DNA from: Castellaniella sp040276085
GTDB taxonomy: Bacteria > Pseudomonadota > Gammaproteobacteria > Burkholderiales > Burkholderiaceae_B
NCBI RefSeq assembly: GCF_040276085.1
Contig: NZ_JBELOK010000011.1
Coordinates: forward strand, 1 to 64,000
Reading direction: 5' to 3'
Length of the DNA stretch: 64,000 nt
Below, piece after piece: positions 43,475 to 52,141 of the stretch. How positions within the stretch are numbered: the first letter of the stretch is position 1; every line of letters begins with the position of its first letter. The notes below the pieces were generated by a model. That model did not search any database, was not told the origin of the DNA, and saw only the letters and a list, made by a program, of their open reading frames with translations. A program made the translations under genes and the position numbers.

Positions 43475-43497
43475 AAGATGTATTTTATATAAATCTT
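43475..43497 (-). promoter_or_regulatory. NsrR-like operator upstream of the hemerythrin gene
   Basis: Plus-strand AAGATGTATTT, one T, then ATATAAATCTT. Against the NsrR consensus (AAGATGYATTT-N-AAATRCATCTT) the first half matches 11 of 11 and the second 9 of 11. NsrR is an NO-sensing iron-sulfur repressor. The site overlaps where the promoter of the minus-strand hemerythrin gene should lie. Confidence 0.65.
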
Positions 43498-43566
43498 TTG
43501 CAGCGCACAAGATAGTCAGTGGCAGAATTCAGGTTTTAATGCTGTCTTTAGCGGTCAGGCATAGTT

Positions 43567-44322
43567 TCAAAGCAGATTTTCGAGGTCATCCCCGCCGGAT
43601 TCGGGCTCCCAGGAGTGGCTGGACAGCCAGGCGCGAATCCGAGCAACCGCCTGAGAACGCAACTGCGAGACCCGCCCCTCGGTAACCTGGAGCACTGCTG
43701 CAATCTCTTTTTGATTAAGGTCTTGTTCAAATTGCAGCGACAACAGTAATTGCTCGCGTTCTGGCAGGTTTTCGATGGCCGACACCAAGGCACCACGCAG
43801 GCCCTCACGCACCAGCCAATGAAGCGGATTGGTATCCGATGCACCGTGCCCGGCCGTATTGATTGCGGCGTCTGTATCCATGCCCTCACGGTGCTGAACG
43901 AGGTCTTCGATCATCAACACCTGCATGCCCCGGGCGTCTTCCAGCAGAGCCTGGTAGGCGGCCAAGGTAATGCCCATATGATCAGCGATCTCAGTTTCTG
44001 TGGGCGCGCGCAGCAACTGGTGATGCAGTACGTGGATGGCTTCTTCGATGGTTCTGGCCTTGGTGCGCACACTGCGGGGCAGCCAGTCCTGGCTGCGCAA
44101 CTCGTCCAGCATGGCCCCCCGGATGCGGGTGATCGCATAGGTTTCAAACTGGGCATCCGCCTGTTGCTGGTAACGACGCACGGCATCCAGCAGCCCCATC
44201 ATGCCTGCTTGCATCAGATCATCAAGCTCTACGTTGGCAGGCAAACGCCCGACAAGCGACAAAGCCTGCCGGCGCACAAGCGGTGCATATTGGGCGATCA
44301 GCTGATCCTCAGAGACAGACAT
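43567..44322 (-). CDS. fliA: Flagellar sigma factor FliA (sigma-28)
   Basis: 251 aa. Region 2 (YAPLVRRQALSLVGRLPANVELDDLMQAGMMGLLDAVRRY and FETYAITRIRGAMLDELRSQDWLPRSVR) and region 4 HTH (LPEREQLLLSLQFEQDLNQKEIAAVLQVTEGRVSQLRSQAVARIR) are both complete. It directs late flagellar and chemotaxis transcription. It is divergent from flaG, whose upstream region carries a matching sigma-28 promoter. It stands alone rather than with flhF/fleN in this window. Confidence 0.95.
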   Translation of the reverse strand: MSVSEDQLIAQYAPLVRRQALSLVGRLPANVELDDLMQAGMMGLLDAVRRYQQQADAQFETYAITRIRGAMLDELRSQDWLPRSVRTKARTIEEAIHVLHHQLLRAPTETEIADHMGITLAAYQALLEDARGMQVLMIEDLVQHREGMDTDAAINTAGHGASDTNPLHWLVREGLRGALVSAIENLPEREQLLLSLQFEQDLNQKEIAAVLQVTEGRVSQLRSQAVARIRAWLSSHSWEPESGGDDLENLL

Positions 44323-44379
44323 CGCGCGTGTAAGGGGCCGTACTCATAATTAATGTAAGTATGCACCAAGTTGGCGCCC

Positions 44380-44406
44380 TAAACTTTTCGACCATCCTGC
44401 CGTTAT
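44380..44406 (+). promoter_or_regulatory. Sigma-28 (FliA) promoter of flaG-fliDST
   Basis: TAAACTTT (44380-44387), exactly 11 bp, then GCCGTTAT (44399-44406). The FliA consensus is TAAAGTTT-N11-GCCGATAA; 7 of 8 and 6 of 8 positions match with perfect spacing. It lies about 90 bp before flaG. Confidence 0.75.
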
Positions 44407-44495
44407 GCCCTTTGAGAAAGCCTATTCAACTAGCCCCGGGGCCACATAGGGGTATTTGCCTGGTTCAAGTAGACATCTTCCGTAAAGGAACGCAC

Positions 44496-44897
44496 ATGAT
44501 CAATTCCATCGGCAGTCAGTTAACCCCCGCCAGCCTGGGCCTGGCACCTGTGGCCCCCAACCAGATTGCCGGCAAGCCAGCGGTCACCCCCGCTGCCGCC
44601 CCCGACAATACCCAATCGTCATCCGGCCACACCAATCAGCAGGATGCCGCGCTAAAAGGCAATCCGCCCGCGCCGCCTTCTTCGCTCGAAAAAGCGCTGG
44701 AAGTCGTAAACGACAGCCTCACGGCGTGGTCTACCGGCATGCGTTTTGACGTAGACAAAGATACCCAGCAGTTGGTGATCTCCATCATCGACAGCGCCAG
44801 CGGCGACGTCATCAAAAAAATTCCCTCCGAAGCCATGTTGCGCATTGCAAAAATGATTGTGCAACTGCAGGGCTCCGGGGTAGACACCAAAGCCTGA
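44496..44897 (+). CDS. flaG: Flagellar protein FlaG
   Basis: 133 aa. The C-terminal FlaG domain reads TGMRFDVDKDTQQLVISIIDSASGDVIKKIPSEAMLRI. The N-terminal half is low-complexity (Pro/Ala/Gln/Ser), normal for FlaG. AAAGGAA lies before ATG 44496. It precedes fliD, as usual; FlaG influences filament length. Confidence 0.92.
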   Translation: MINSIGSQLTPASLGLAPVAPNQIAGKPAVTPAAAPDNTQSSSGHTNQQDAALKGNPPAPPSSLEKALEVVNDSLTAWSTGMRFDVDKDTQQLVISIIDSASGDVIKKIPSEAMLRIAKMIVQLQGSGVDTKA

Positions 44898-44977
44898 ACA
44901 AAAACTGAATCTCACCCTTGTCGCTGGTTTTGCCCAGAGCCGAACCAGCGCATAATGGATAAAACGGAGTACTTACC

Positions 44978-46351
44978 ATGGCAACTGTTTCCTCTCTCGG
45001 CTTGTCCGGGCTGCCACTTACCGACCTGCTTAACAACCTGCAAAAAAACGAAAACCAGGTGCTGGCGGTTATCAGCGACCGCAAGGCCGTTGCGCAGGCC
45101 AGGCTCACAGCCTATGGCAAGCTCAAGGATGCCATCGCGTCGTTTCAAAAATCAGCTGAAACCGTTGGCAAAACTGATACGTTTGGTGCAATCGCTGCCA
45201 AATCCAGTTCTGAAGCCATCTCAGTCAGCAGCACCAACAAGGCCATTGCAGGGCAGTATTCCATCCAGGTGTCCCAACTGGCTACCTCCCAAACACTGGT
45301 TTTTGCAGGCCAAGCCGATCGCACCAGCGCCATTGGTACGGACGGCACCTTGTCGATCACTCTGCAAGACGGCACCACCAAGTCACTGGATCTCACCGGC
45401 CAGGACACCTCGCTCAACGGCCTGGCAAATGCCATCAACAACGATAAAGACATCGGCGTCAACGCCACCGTCATCAACGACGGCAGCGGCACCCCTTATC
45501 GCCTGTTACTGACCAGTCGCGAAACCGGTGCGCAAAACGCGGTCAGCAACATCTCGGTTGCCAACAACGCCACCCTCGATAGCTTCCTGCAGTACGCCGG
45601 TACCGATGCAGCCAATGTCACCCAGGGCCAGGCGGCCCAGGATGCCCTGCTGAACATCAATGGCGTAGACATCACCAGCGCCACCAACACCGTCGAAAAC
45701 GTGATCGACGGCGTCACCCTGACACTCAATCAAACCACGACAACCGCAGCCACGGTCTCACTGTCAAAAGACGATTCTGTTGCCAAAAAGGCCATACAGG
45801 ATTTCGTCAGCTCGTATAACAGCCTGTTGGGTACACTCAAGTCGCTCACGTCCTATAACGTTGATAGCCAGACTTCATCGGCACTGACCGGCGACTCCGT
45901 CGCGCGTTCAGTGCAAACCCGCATGCGGGATGCCATTTTGGGCGGCTTTGACGCCTCCCAGGGCACCAACCTGTCTCAGATCGGCATCACCACCGACCCC
46001 AAAACCGGCGAGCTCCAGATCGACGACACAAAGCTCAGCGCAGCCCTGGCCGACAACACGTCAGGTGTTACTTCTTTGTTTACCAGCGATACCGGTATTG
46101 GCAAGCGGGTCAGCGATACCGCCGATACCTTTACCAAAACCGGTGGCATGCTTAGCAGCGCCCAGGACGGCCTCACCAAAACCGTTGCCGACATCCAGGA
46201 GCAATACGAAGCCACCGCCGATCGTATCGAACAACGCATGAGCACCTACCGCACACAATTTACTCAGCTTGATGCGATGGTGTCGCAAATGAACTCCCTC
46301 AGCAGCTACCTCACACAACAGCTCAGTGCGCTCGGCACTGCCAAGAAATAA
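44978..46351 (+). CDS. fliD: Flagellar filament cap protein FliD
   Basis: 457 aa. The N-terminal FliD domain begins SSLGLSGLPLTDLLNNLQKNENQVL; the C-terminal coiled domain ends YRTQFTQLDAMVSQMNSLSSYLTQQLSAL. The capping pentamer at the filament tip promotes flagellin folding. GGAG upstream of ATG 44978. First structural gene of the flaG-fliD-fliS-fliT unit. Confidence 0.95.
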   Translation: MATVSSLGLSGLPLTDLLNNLQKNENQVLAVISDRKAVAQARLTAYGKLKDAIASFQKSAETVGKTDTFGAIAAKSSSEAISVSSTNKAIAGQYSIQVSQLATSQTLVFAGQADRTSAIGTDGTLSITLQDGTTKSLDLTGQDTSLNGLANAINNDKDIGVNATVINDGSGTPYRLLLTSRETGAQNAVSNISVANNATLDSFLQYAGTDAANVTQGQAAQDALLNINGVDITSATNTVENVIDGVTLTLNQTTTTAATVSLSKDDSVAKKAIQDFVSSYNSLLGTLKSLTSYNVDSQTSSALTGDSVARSVQTRMRDAILGGFDASQGTNLSQIGITTDPKTGELQIDDTKLSAALADNTSGVTSLFTSDTGIGKRVSDTADTFTKTGGMLSSAQDGLTKTVADIQEQYEATADRIEQRMSTYRTQFTQLDAMVSQMNSLSSYLTQQLSALGTAKK

Positions 46352-46357
46352 AGCACC

Positions 46358-46798
46358 ATGATGACCTACGCCCCACGATCCCGGTCAGCACGCGCCACCG
46401 GGTCTTACGCCACCATCGGACTCGAAACCGAGGTACTCAGTGCCTCACCTGAGAGACTGATTTCGTTGCTGTTCCGGGGGGCACTCACCTCCTTGACGCA
46501 GGCCCGCCATTATTTTCAGGCTGGCAACATCGCGGCCCGGGGCAAGGCCATCTCCAAGGCAATTGATATTGTTGACTCGGGCCTGAAGGCAGGGGTGGAT
46601 ACCGAGCGTGGCGGCGAGGTCGCCAAATTATTGATTGCCTCGTACGAAATCATTGTGCGAGACCTGATGCTGGCCAACCTGCACAGCGACACCGAAAAAC
46701 TTGCATCTGCTGAAAAGCAGCTTGGCGACCTGGCCCAGGCCTGGTACACGGCGGTTGACCCCCAGTTTCAGCCCTCCTCCACTCGCGACCCTCAATAG
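46358..46798 (+). CDS. fliS: Flagellin export chaperone FliS
   Basis: 146 aa, all-alpha. Characteristic start YAPRSRSARATGSYATIGLETEVLSASPERLISLLFRGAL and the helix ISKAIDIVDSGLKAGVD. It binds flagellin in the cytoplasm before export. Begins 6 bp after fliD. Confidence 0.93.
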   Translation: MMTYAPRSRSARATGSYATIGLETEVLSASPERLISLLFRGALTSLTQARHYFQAGNIAARGKAISKAIDIVDSGLKAGVDTERGGEVAKLLIASYEIIVRDLMLANLHSDTEKLASAEKQLGDLAQAWYTAVDPQFQPSSTRDPQ

Positions 46799-46807
46799 GC
46801 ACCCTGA

Positions 46808-47143
46808 TTGAACGCAAGCAAGGATACTCTGCTGGAGCACTATCAGGCCATCGCCGACATCTCGGCGCGGATGCGTACGCTTGCGCAATCCAAGCAATGG
46901 GATGATCTTCTCTCCCTGGGCCAGCAGTACCACCAGGCAGTCGACAAGCTCCGGCTTCTAGGGCCCCTAGACACCGAAGACCGCGCAGCACGCCGGGATC
47001 TTCTGGTGCGCATCCTCGACGACGACGCACAGATCCGCAAACTGGTTGCCCCCGAGCTCGATCGCCTGGGGCACCTGCTGGGCACCATCAAACGCCAACG
47101 GACCGTATTGCAAACTTATTACAGTACTGTCCGTCCTCAATAA
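46808..47143 (+). CDS. fliT: Flagellar chaperone FliT
   Basis: 111 aa, helical. LEHYQAIADISARMRTLAQSKQWDDLLSLGQQYHQAVDKL is typical of FliT, the export chaperone of FliD. The only reasonable start is TTG 46808, 9 bp after fliS; the ribosome site is weak, so expression may rely on coupling. Assignment is by size, helical pattern and operon position. Confidence 0.82.
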   Translation: MNASKDTLLEHYQAIADISARMRTLAQSKQWDDLLSLGQQYHQAVDKLRLLGPLDTEDRAARRDLLVRILDDDAQIRKLVAPELDRLGHLLGTIKRQRTVLQTYYSTVRPQ

Positions 47144-47146
47144 GCC

Positions 47147-48514
47147 ATGAGCATCGGGGCTCCCTCCAATCTTGGCACCCTGCTTATCCAGCGCCTGGAC
47201 GCGGCACTGGGCGCTACGCTTGGGCAGCAAGCCAATGTGGTGTCAGGAGCCGGCCCCCAGGCAGTACCGCAACCCGGCAGCCCCGAAAACCCCAACGCCT
47301 TACGCAACACCGTTCAGCGCGACCCCCAACAATCGGTTGATCAAGCCAACGCAGAAGGGCAACGACGCGCAGCCGTGGGCAAAGCCACGCGCGAGATGCA
47401 GCTGGACAACCTGCTGGGGCGCGCAACAACATTTCGCGGTGCCACGCAGTCGGCACCCACCACCCTGGGCCACGCGGCCCGTATCATTCTCGCGCTTTTA
47501 AACCAGTTTCCCGAAGGCCAGGCAGCCATCCAGGGCAAGGCGCCTCTACTACTGCCCGCCTCCGGCCGGCCGGCCGATGGCGCACCAAGCGCGCCAGCCA
47601 ATCAAAGCCAGGGGGCACAGGGGGCCGCCAACACATCAGCAAACGCTGCCTCCGCCACTACCCGGCCAGCGGTAAGCGCCAATCAGGTGTGGGCACAACT
47701 GGCCACAGCACTAGATCAACCCGGCGCCTTGTCTGCACGGCTGTCTCAGGCATTATCCCAGTCTGTCCAAAACAGTGGCCTGTTTTACGAATCGCACCTG
47801 ACACAAGTGGCTGCGGGAAAACTGCCCGCACAGCTGCTGCGGCAAGAACCACAAGGGCAAGTCCAGACGCAGGCCCAGCCCAGCTTGTCCCAAGGACAAA
47901 CAGCTTCGGGGCCAGCCTCTGCGACACCCACATCGCTCAGCGCCCTGGTACAGCAAGCCCAAACATCAGGGCCCTCATCCCAGCAGCCCAACCTGCCCGG
48001 CACCCCTATTCCCACAGCGCCACCGGCAGCCCCCGCGTTGCCAAGCCCGGCTGCCGCATCCGCCCATGCATTATTGGCCGCCAGCATCGACCCCCAAGTT
48101 CAGCAGATAGTGCGCCAACAACTGGATGTCCTGGCCCAGCAAGCCTTTGCCTGGCGGGGAGAAGCCTGGCCTGGTACCGACATGCACTGGGAAGTTGCCC
48201 GGCGCCAGCCAGGCGATGGCCAACAACCCGGCACGGACGCCGAGTTCTGGTCTACCGGGATCACGATACGTCTACCTGTGCTGGGCGAAGTGAAGGCGCG
48301 GATCAATCTTTCAGGGGATCAACTGCTGATGCGGTTGACCGCACCGGATTCTGCGCCACGCCTCAGCGAGGCTTTAGAGCTGCTGAGATCCAGGTTATTG
48401 GCACACGGCCTGCAAGCCAGCCAGTTGTCTATCCACAGCCAGGATCCTGCCCCGGATGCTTTGCCGCCAGATCCTGTTTTGGATGATGAACCAGATGAAA
48501 CCCCGGCAATCTGA
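47147..48514 (+). CDS. FliK-type hook-length control domain protein (second copy)
   Basis: 455 aa. A long Pro/Ala/Gln/Ser-rich variable region (residues about 20-310) is followed by a C-terminal Flg_hook-like domain (WPGTDMHWEVARR...LPVLGEVKARINLSGDQLLMRLTAPDSAPRLSEALELLRSRLLAHG). This is the FliK architecture, but a second FliK-like gene lies in the fliF-R operon at 54.8 kb. The next gene is a FlhB C-domain homologue, so the two may form a separate export-switch module. Begins 3 bp after fliT. Confidence 0.8.
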   Translation: MSIGAPSNLGTLLIQRLDAALGATLGQQANVVSGAGPQAVPQPGSPENPNALRNTVQRDPQQSVDQANAEGQRRAAVGKATREMQLDNLLGRATTFRGATQSAPTTLGHAARIILALLNQFPEGQAAIQGKAPLLLPASGRPADGAPSAPANQSQGAQGAANTSANAASATTRPAVSANQVWAQLATALDQPGALSARLSQALSQSVQNSGLFYESHLTQVAAGKLPAQLLRQEPQGQVQTQAQPSLSQGQTASGPASATPTSLSALVQQAQTSGPSSQQPNLPGTPIPTAPPAAPALPSPAAASAHALLAASIDPQVQQIVRQQLDVLAQQAFAWRGEAWPGTDMHWEVARRQPGDGQQPGTDAEFWSTGITIRLPVLGEVKARINLSGDQLLMRLTAPDSAPRLSEALELLRSRLLAHGLQASQLSIHSQDPAPDALPPDPVLDDEPDETPAI

Positions 48515-48839
48515 CCTCTCTCAACGGCCCAGCGCTGTTGCTGTGGCCTATGACCCCAAGGACAATGCTCCTCGGGTGGTTGCCAAGGGCTACGGCAATC
48601 TGGCAGAAACCATCATCCGTACTGCACGCGACAACGGCCTGTACGTGCACGAGTCTCCCGAGCTTGTGGGGCTTTTAATGCAGGTAGATCTGGATGCACA
48701 TATCCCGCCCCAGCTTTATGTGGCCATTGCCGAACTGCTGGCATGGCTGTATGCGCTGGATAACGGAGAAGACGGGGTGATCAAAAAAGCCGAGGCAGAC
48801 GTTGCCCGGCCAGGCCAGGCAGCTGCCTCAGCGCCTTAA
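48495..48839 (+). CDS. FlhB C-terminal-domain-like protein (export switch homologue)
   Basis: 114 aa. QRPSAVAVAYDPKDNAPRVVAKGYGNLAETIIRTARDNGLYVHESPELVGLL matches the cytoplasmic domain of FlhB/YscU. The autocleavage motif NPTH is replaced by RPSA, so self-cleavage is not expected, and there are no membrane spans. The gene overlaps the end of the FliK-type gene by 20 bp. Such stand-alone proteins (FlhB2/FlhX-like) are known near fliK in several proteobacteria; their role is not settled. ATG 48486 is an alternative start. Confidence 0.82.
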   Translation: MKPRQSDLSQRPSAVAVAYDPKDNAPRVVAKGYGNLAETIIRTARDNGLYVHESPELVGLLMQVDLDAHIPPQLYVAIAELLAWLYALDNGEDGVIKKAEADVARPGQAAASAP

Positions 48840-49174
48840 ATCGCCATATTGGCAATTTCTTTATAGGCTTCTACCAGGCGATTACGTACTTGCACGCTGG
48901 CCTGGAAAGACAAACCAGCCTTTTGCAGGTCGATCATGACATTGCTCAGCGACACGCTTGGGTCACCAAGCTCGAAGGCGCGTGCCTGGGCGTTAGCTGC
49001 ATTTTGCGCATGCGATACCCGATCAAGGGAGCGGGCAAGCTCAGTGGCAAAACCACCTGATGCCTGAGCAGGGCCGGACTGAGGCTGAACGGAAAGCCCC
49101 TGGGACGCACGGGCAACTGAGCGCATCTGGGACAAGAGGTTTTCGACGCTGGCCAAAGCTTGGGAATTGATCAT
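48836..49174 (-). CDS. fliE: Flagellar hook-basal body protein FliE
   Basis: 112 aa. C-terminal DPSVSLSNVMIDLQKAGLSFQASVQVRNRLVEAYKEIANMAI is the FliE signature. It joins the MS ring to the proximal rod. The gene faces away from fliF and its 3' end overlaps the FlhB-like gene by 4 bp. Start ATG 49174 (MINSQALASVENLL) is chosen by homology; an in-frame extension to 49204 is less likely. Confidence 0.93.
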   Translation of the reverse strand: MINSQALASVENLLSQMRSVARASQGLSVQPQSGPAQASGGFATELARSLDRVSHAQNAANAQARAFELGDPSVSLSNVMIDLQKAGLSFQASVQVRNRLVEAYKEIANMAI

Positions 49175-49485
49175 GGAAACCAAACCAACAAGGCGCCCAC
49201 ACAAAAGGCAGGCTGTTCAGAGAATGTATCAGCGTTGTAATATACGCGCTTGGAAGTTAAGGATTGCCATCAATAGTGGCCTGTTGTCGGGGTAGTTTGT
49301 GCGATTCAGCGTATCAGGCTAACTAAGCCCCAAAATCCACGCTTTTCAGGGCTTGCCCACAAGACGATTAACGCCATAATGGCGGCGGTCCCTTCGATAC
49401 ACTGCCGCATCAGCATGCACATCATCCAGACACATTTCTCCTGGCCCGGGCATCGCCTGATGGCACTCACTGTTACTGTTTTCCG
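49175..49485. promoter_or_regulatory. Divergent fliE/fliF control region
   Basis: 311 bp without a gene between oppositely oriented early flagellar genes, so it should hold both promoters. A 6-1-6 palindrome CGCCAT-A-ATGGCG lies at 49372-49384, about 100 bp before fliF. No sigma-28 or -24/-12 sigma-54 promoter was found, which points to a master-regulator-dependent sigma-70 promoter. The regulator is not identified. Confidence 0.5.
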
Positions 49486-51153
49486 ATGAATCCCATTGCC
49501 GACTGGACAAGCAAAAGCCCCGTGTTCGCACGGGTAGCAGCATTGCCACGCCCGGTGCTTCTGGGCTTGGGCGCTGCACTACTGGCCCTGGTCGTCGTGG
49601 CGTCCATGTGGATGCGTGAGGCAGACTACAAAACACTGTTTTCCAACGTCGAATCGCGAGATGGCGGCGCCATTGTTTCCGTCCTGAACCAACGCAACAT
49701 CCCCTATAAATTTGCAGACAACGGCGCCACCATTTTGGTGCCGGCCGACCAGGTCTATACGCTGCGCCTGCAATTGGCCGAGCAAGGCCTGCCGCGCGGT
49801 GGTAGTGTGGGGTTCGAGCTGCTGGACAAACCCCAGTTTGGGGCCAGCCAATTTACAGAACAAATCACCTATCAGCGGGCCCTCGAAGGAGAACTCGCCC
49901 GGTCGGTTGAAGCGCTGCAAAGTGTTAAATCTGCCCGCGTTCACCTGGCCATCCCCCGCCAGTCGCTGTTTGTCCGCGATCGTGAAGCACCCACTGCTTC
50001 GGTGCTGGTTACCCTATTCCCCTCACGCAGCCTCAGCGAGTCGCAAGTCTCGGCCATTACCTGGCTGGTGTCCTCCAGCGTCCCCAATCTCAACGCTGAA
50101 AACGTCTCAATCGTCGATCAAAACGGCCACCTGCTGTCCAATCCGGGCAACGAGGCGGGCACCGACAGCACACGCCGCAACTTCGTCACTGACATCGAAC
50201 AACGCACAACCCAGCGAATCCTGACCCTGCTCAATCCGATTGTGGGCCCAGGCAATGTGCGTGCCCAAGTCAGCGCCTCGGTAGACTTCTCCCAGCGCGA
50301 ACAAACCTCCGAAGTCTATCGACCCAACGAAACACCGGGTACGGCGGCCATTCGCAGCAAGCAAACCAGCGACTCCGCTCAAAACGGCGCGCGCTCGCCG
50401 GAAGGCGTACCTGGTGCGCTCAGCAATCAAGCACCTGCCAATGCCACCGCCCCCATCCAGACACCCGCTGCTCCGGGCAACGCGGCAAACCCAGCCGCGC
50501 AAACGGCCGGCCAGGCCAATGCCCCGGCCGTGCCCAATGGCACGCCAGTCACAAGTTCCAACCGGGGGTCCGTGCGCAACGATGCTACCATCAACTACGA
50601 GGTGGATCGCACGATCAGCCACGTCAAGCACGAACTCGGCACCCTCGAACGCTTGTCTGTGGCAGTGGTTGTCAACTATCGCGACAAGGATGGCAAGCCC
50701 GCACCCTTGGACGCCTCCGACATGGACAACATCAACGCCTTGGTCAGACAGGCGATGGGCTACTCGACAGAGCGTGGCGACACACTGAGCGTGGTCAATA
50801 GTGAATTCACCAATCAAGAGCCCTCCCTGAAGGTCTGGGAGAACCCGACCTATCAAGCGCTGGCGCTGCAGATCGGCAAGGTGCTGCTGATTCTGGCGTT
50901 GCTGTTCTTCCTTTGGCGCTCGGTGGTTCGGCCGATCGTGCAGGGCTACGCTAATGCCCAGGTTGAGCGCGTGAAAGGCGAAGCTCATCTGGAAACCATG
51001 CGTGAACAGCGGCGACAAGAAGAGCTGCGCGAATCCGAGCTGAACCGCTACGAAGAAAACCTCGAAACTGCACGCGAACTTGCCCAACGTGACCCGCGTG
51101 CTGTTGCCATGGTGATGAGATCCTGGATGAATCCGAAAAATGCCAAATCCTGA
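49486..51153 (+). CDS. fliF: Flagellar MS-ring protein FliF
   Basis: 555 aa. TM1 (PVLLGLGAALLALVVVASMWM) near residues 24-44 and TM2 (LALQIGKVLLILALLFFLWRSVV) near 460. YscJ-like ring-building motifs include YKTLFSNVESRDGGAIVSVLNQRNIPYKFADNGATILV and IPRQSLFVRDREAPTASVLV. A Pro/Ala/Asn-rich linker lies near 290-350. The C-terminal tail that binds FliG is present. First gene of the fliF-R operon. Confidence 0.96.
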   Translation: MNPIADWTSKSPVFARVAALPRPVLLGLGAALLALVVVASMWMREADYKTLFSNVESRDGGAIVSVLNQRNIPYKFADNGATILVPADQVYTLRLQLAEQGLPRGGSVGFELLDKPQFGASQFTEQITYQRALEGELARSVEALQSVKSARVHLAIPRQSLFVRDREAPTASVLVTLFPSRSLSESQVSAITWLVSSSVPNLNAENVSIVDQNGHLLSNPGNEAGTDSTRRNFVTDIEQRTTQRILTLLNPIVGPGNVRAQVSASVDFSQREQTSEVYRPNETPGTAAIRSKQTSDSAQNGARSPEGVPGALSNQAPANATAPIQTPAAPGNAANPAAQTAGQANAPAVPNGTPVTSSNRGSVRNDATINYEVDRTISHVKHELGTLERLSVAVVVNYRDKDGKPAPLDASDMDNINALVRQAMGYSTERGDTLSVVNSEFTNQEPSLKVWENPTYQALALQIGKVLLILALLFFLWRSVVRPIVQGYANAQVERVKGEAHLETMREQRRQEELRESELNRYEENLETARELAQRDPRAVAMVMRSWMNPKNAKS

Positions 51154-52141
51154 CGCTGATCTTGACCGTTGCGCAATCCTCATGATGTCTCTGGGTGAGG
51201 ATGCCGCAGCCGAAGTCTTTAAATACCTGTCCTCGCGTGAAGTACAGCAGGTTGGTTCAGCCATGGCCAATCTCAAACAGGTTACTCGTGCGGATGTCGA
51301 CAATGTCCTCGAAGATTTCCGGCGCGAGGCTGATCAGTTCATGGCCGTCACCCTGGGGTCGGATGATTACATCCGCTCTGTACTCACCAAGGCCCTGGGC
51401 ACCGATCGTGCAGCAGGTCTGATCGAGGATATTCTCGAGGCGGGCGAAGGTACCGGCTCAGGTATCGACGCCCTGAACTGGCTGGAGCCTGCCAACGTGG
51501 CAGAGCTCATCGCCGACGAACACCCCCAGATCATCGCAACCATCCTGGTACACCTCGAGCGCGATCGCTCATCAGCCATCCTGGCGCTGCTCAACGAACG
51601 TTTGCGCAACGATGTGATGATGCGGATCGCTACGTTCGGTGGCGTGCAGCCGGCTGCCCTGCACGAACTCACCGAAGTGCTCAATCAGGTACTCTCCGGC
51701 CAGGGGGCCAAGCGCTCGAAGATGGGTGGCGTGCGCACTGCGGCCGAAATCCTGAACTTCATGAACACCACCGAGGAAGAAGCCGTCGTCAGCAGCCTGC
51801 GCGAAGTCGACGCCGACCTCGCCCAGCGCATCGTCGACGAAATGTTTGTGTTCGACAACCTGGCCGATGTCGAAGACGCCGCTATCCAGCTGATCCTCAA
51901 AGAAATCGACACCGCCTCGCTAACTATTGCACTCAAGGGTGCCGGCGAAGAACTCAGCGCCAAATTCTTCAAGAACATGTCCAACCGGGCTGCTGAAATC
52001 CTGCGCGATGATCTCGAGGCACAAGGCCCCGTGCGGATATCGCGCGTGGAGGCCGAGCAAAAAGCCATTCTTATGGTGGCGCGCAAACTGGCCGATGCCG
52101 GCCAGATCAACCTGAGCATGGGCAACGACCAATATGTCTGA
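51140..52141 (+). CDS. fliG: Flagellar motor switch protein FliG
   Basis: 333 aa. EHPQ motif in ADEHPQIIATILVHLE (middle domain, FliM contact) and the C-terminal torque helix VEDAAIQLILKEIDTASLTIALKGAGEELSAKFFKNMSNRAAEILRDDLEAQGPVRISRVE. Overlaps fliF by 14 bp, implying coupled translation. Confidence 0.96.
   Translation: MPNPDADLDRCAILMMSLGEDAAAEVFKYLSSREVQQVGSAMANLKQVTRADVDNVLEDFRREADQFMAVTLGSDDYIRSVLTKALGTDRAAGLIEDILEAGEGTGSGIDALNWLEPANVAELIADEHPQIIATILVHLERDRSSAILALLNERLRNDVMMRIATFGGVQPAALHELTEVLNQVLSGQGAKRSKMGGVRTAAEILNFMNTTEEEAVVSSLREVDADLAQRIVDEMFVFDNLADVEDAAIQLILKEIDTASLTIALKGAGEELSAKFFKNMSNRAAEILRDDLEAQGPVRISRVEAEQKAILMVARKLADAGQINLSMGNDQYV

Noticed and set aside
47689..48486. 265-aa plus-strand frame within the FliK-type gene
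   Set aside because: Alternative-frame shadow of the low-complexity Pro/Ala region; the real frame has the Flg_hook domain.
50107..51303. 398-aa minus-strand open frame across fliF/fliG
   Set aside because: Antisense to the flagellar operon; composition follows the complementary codon bias.
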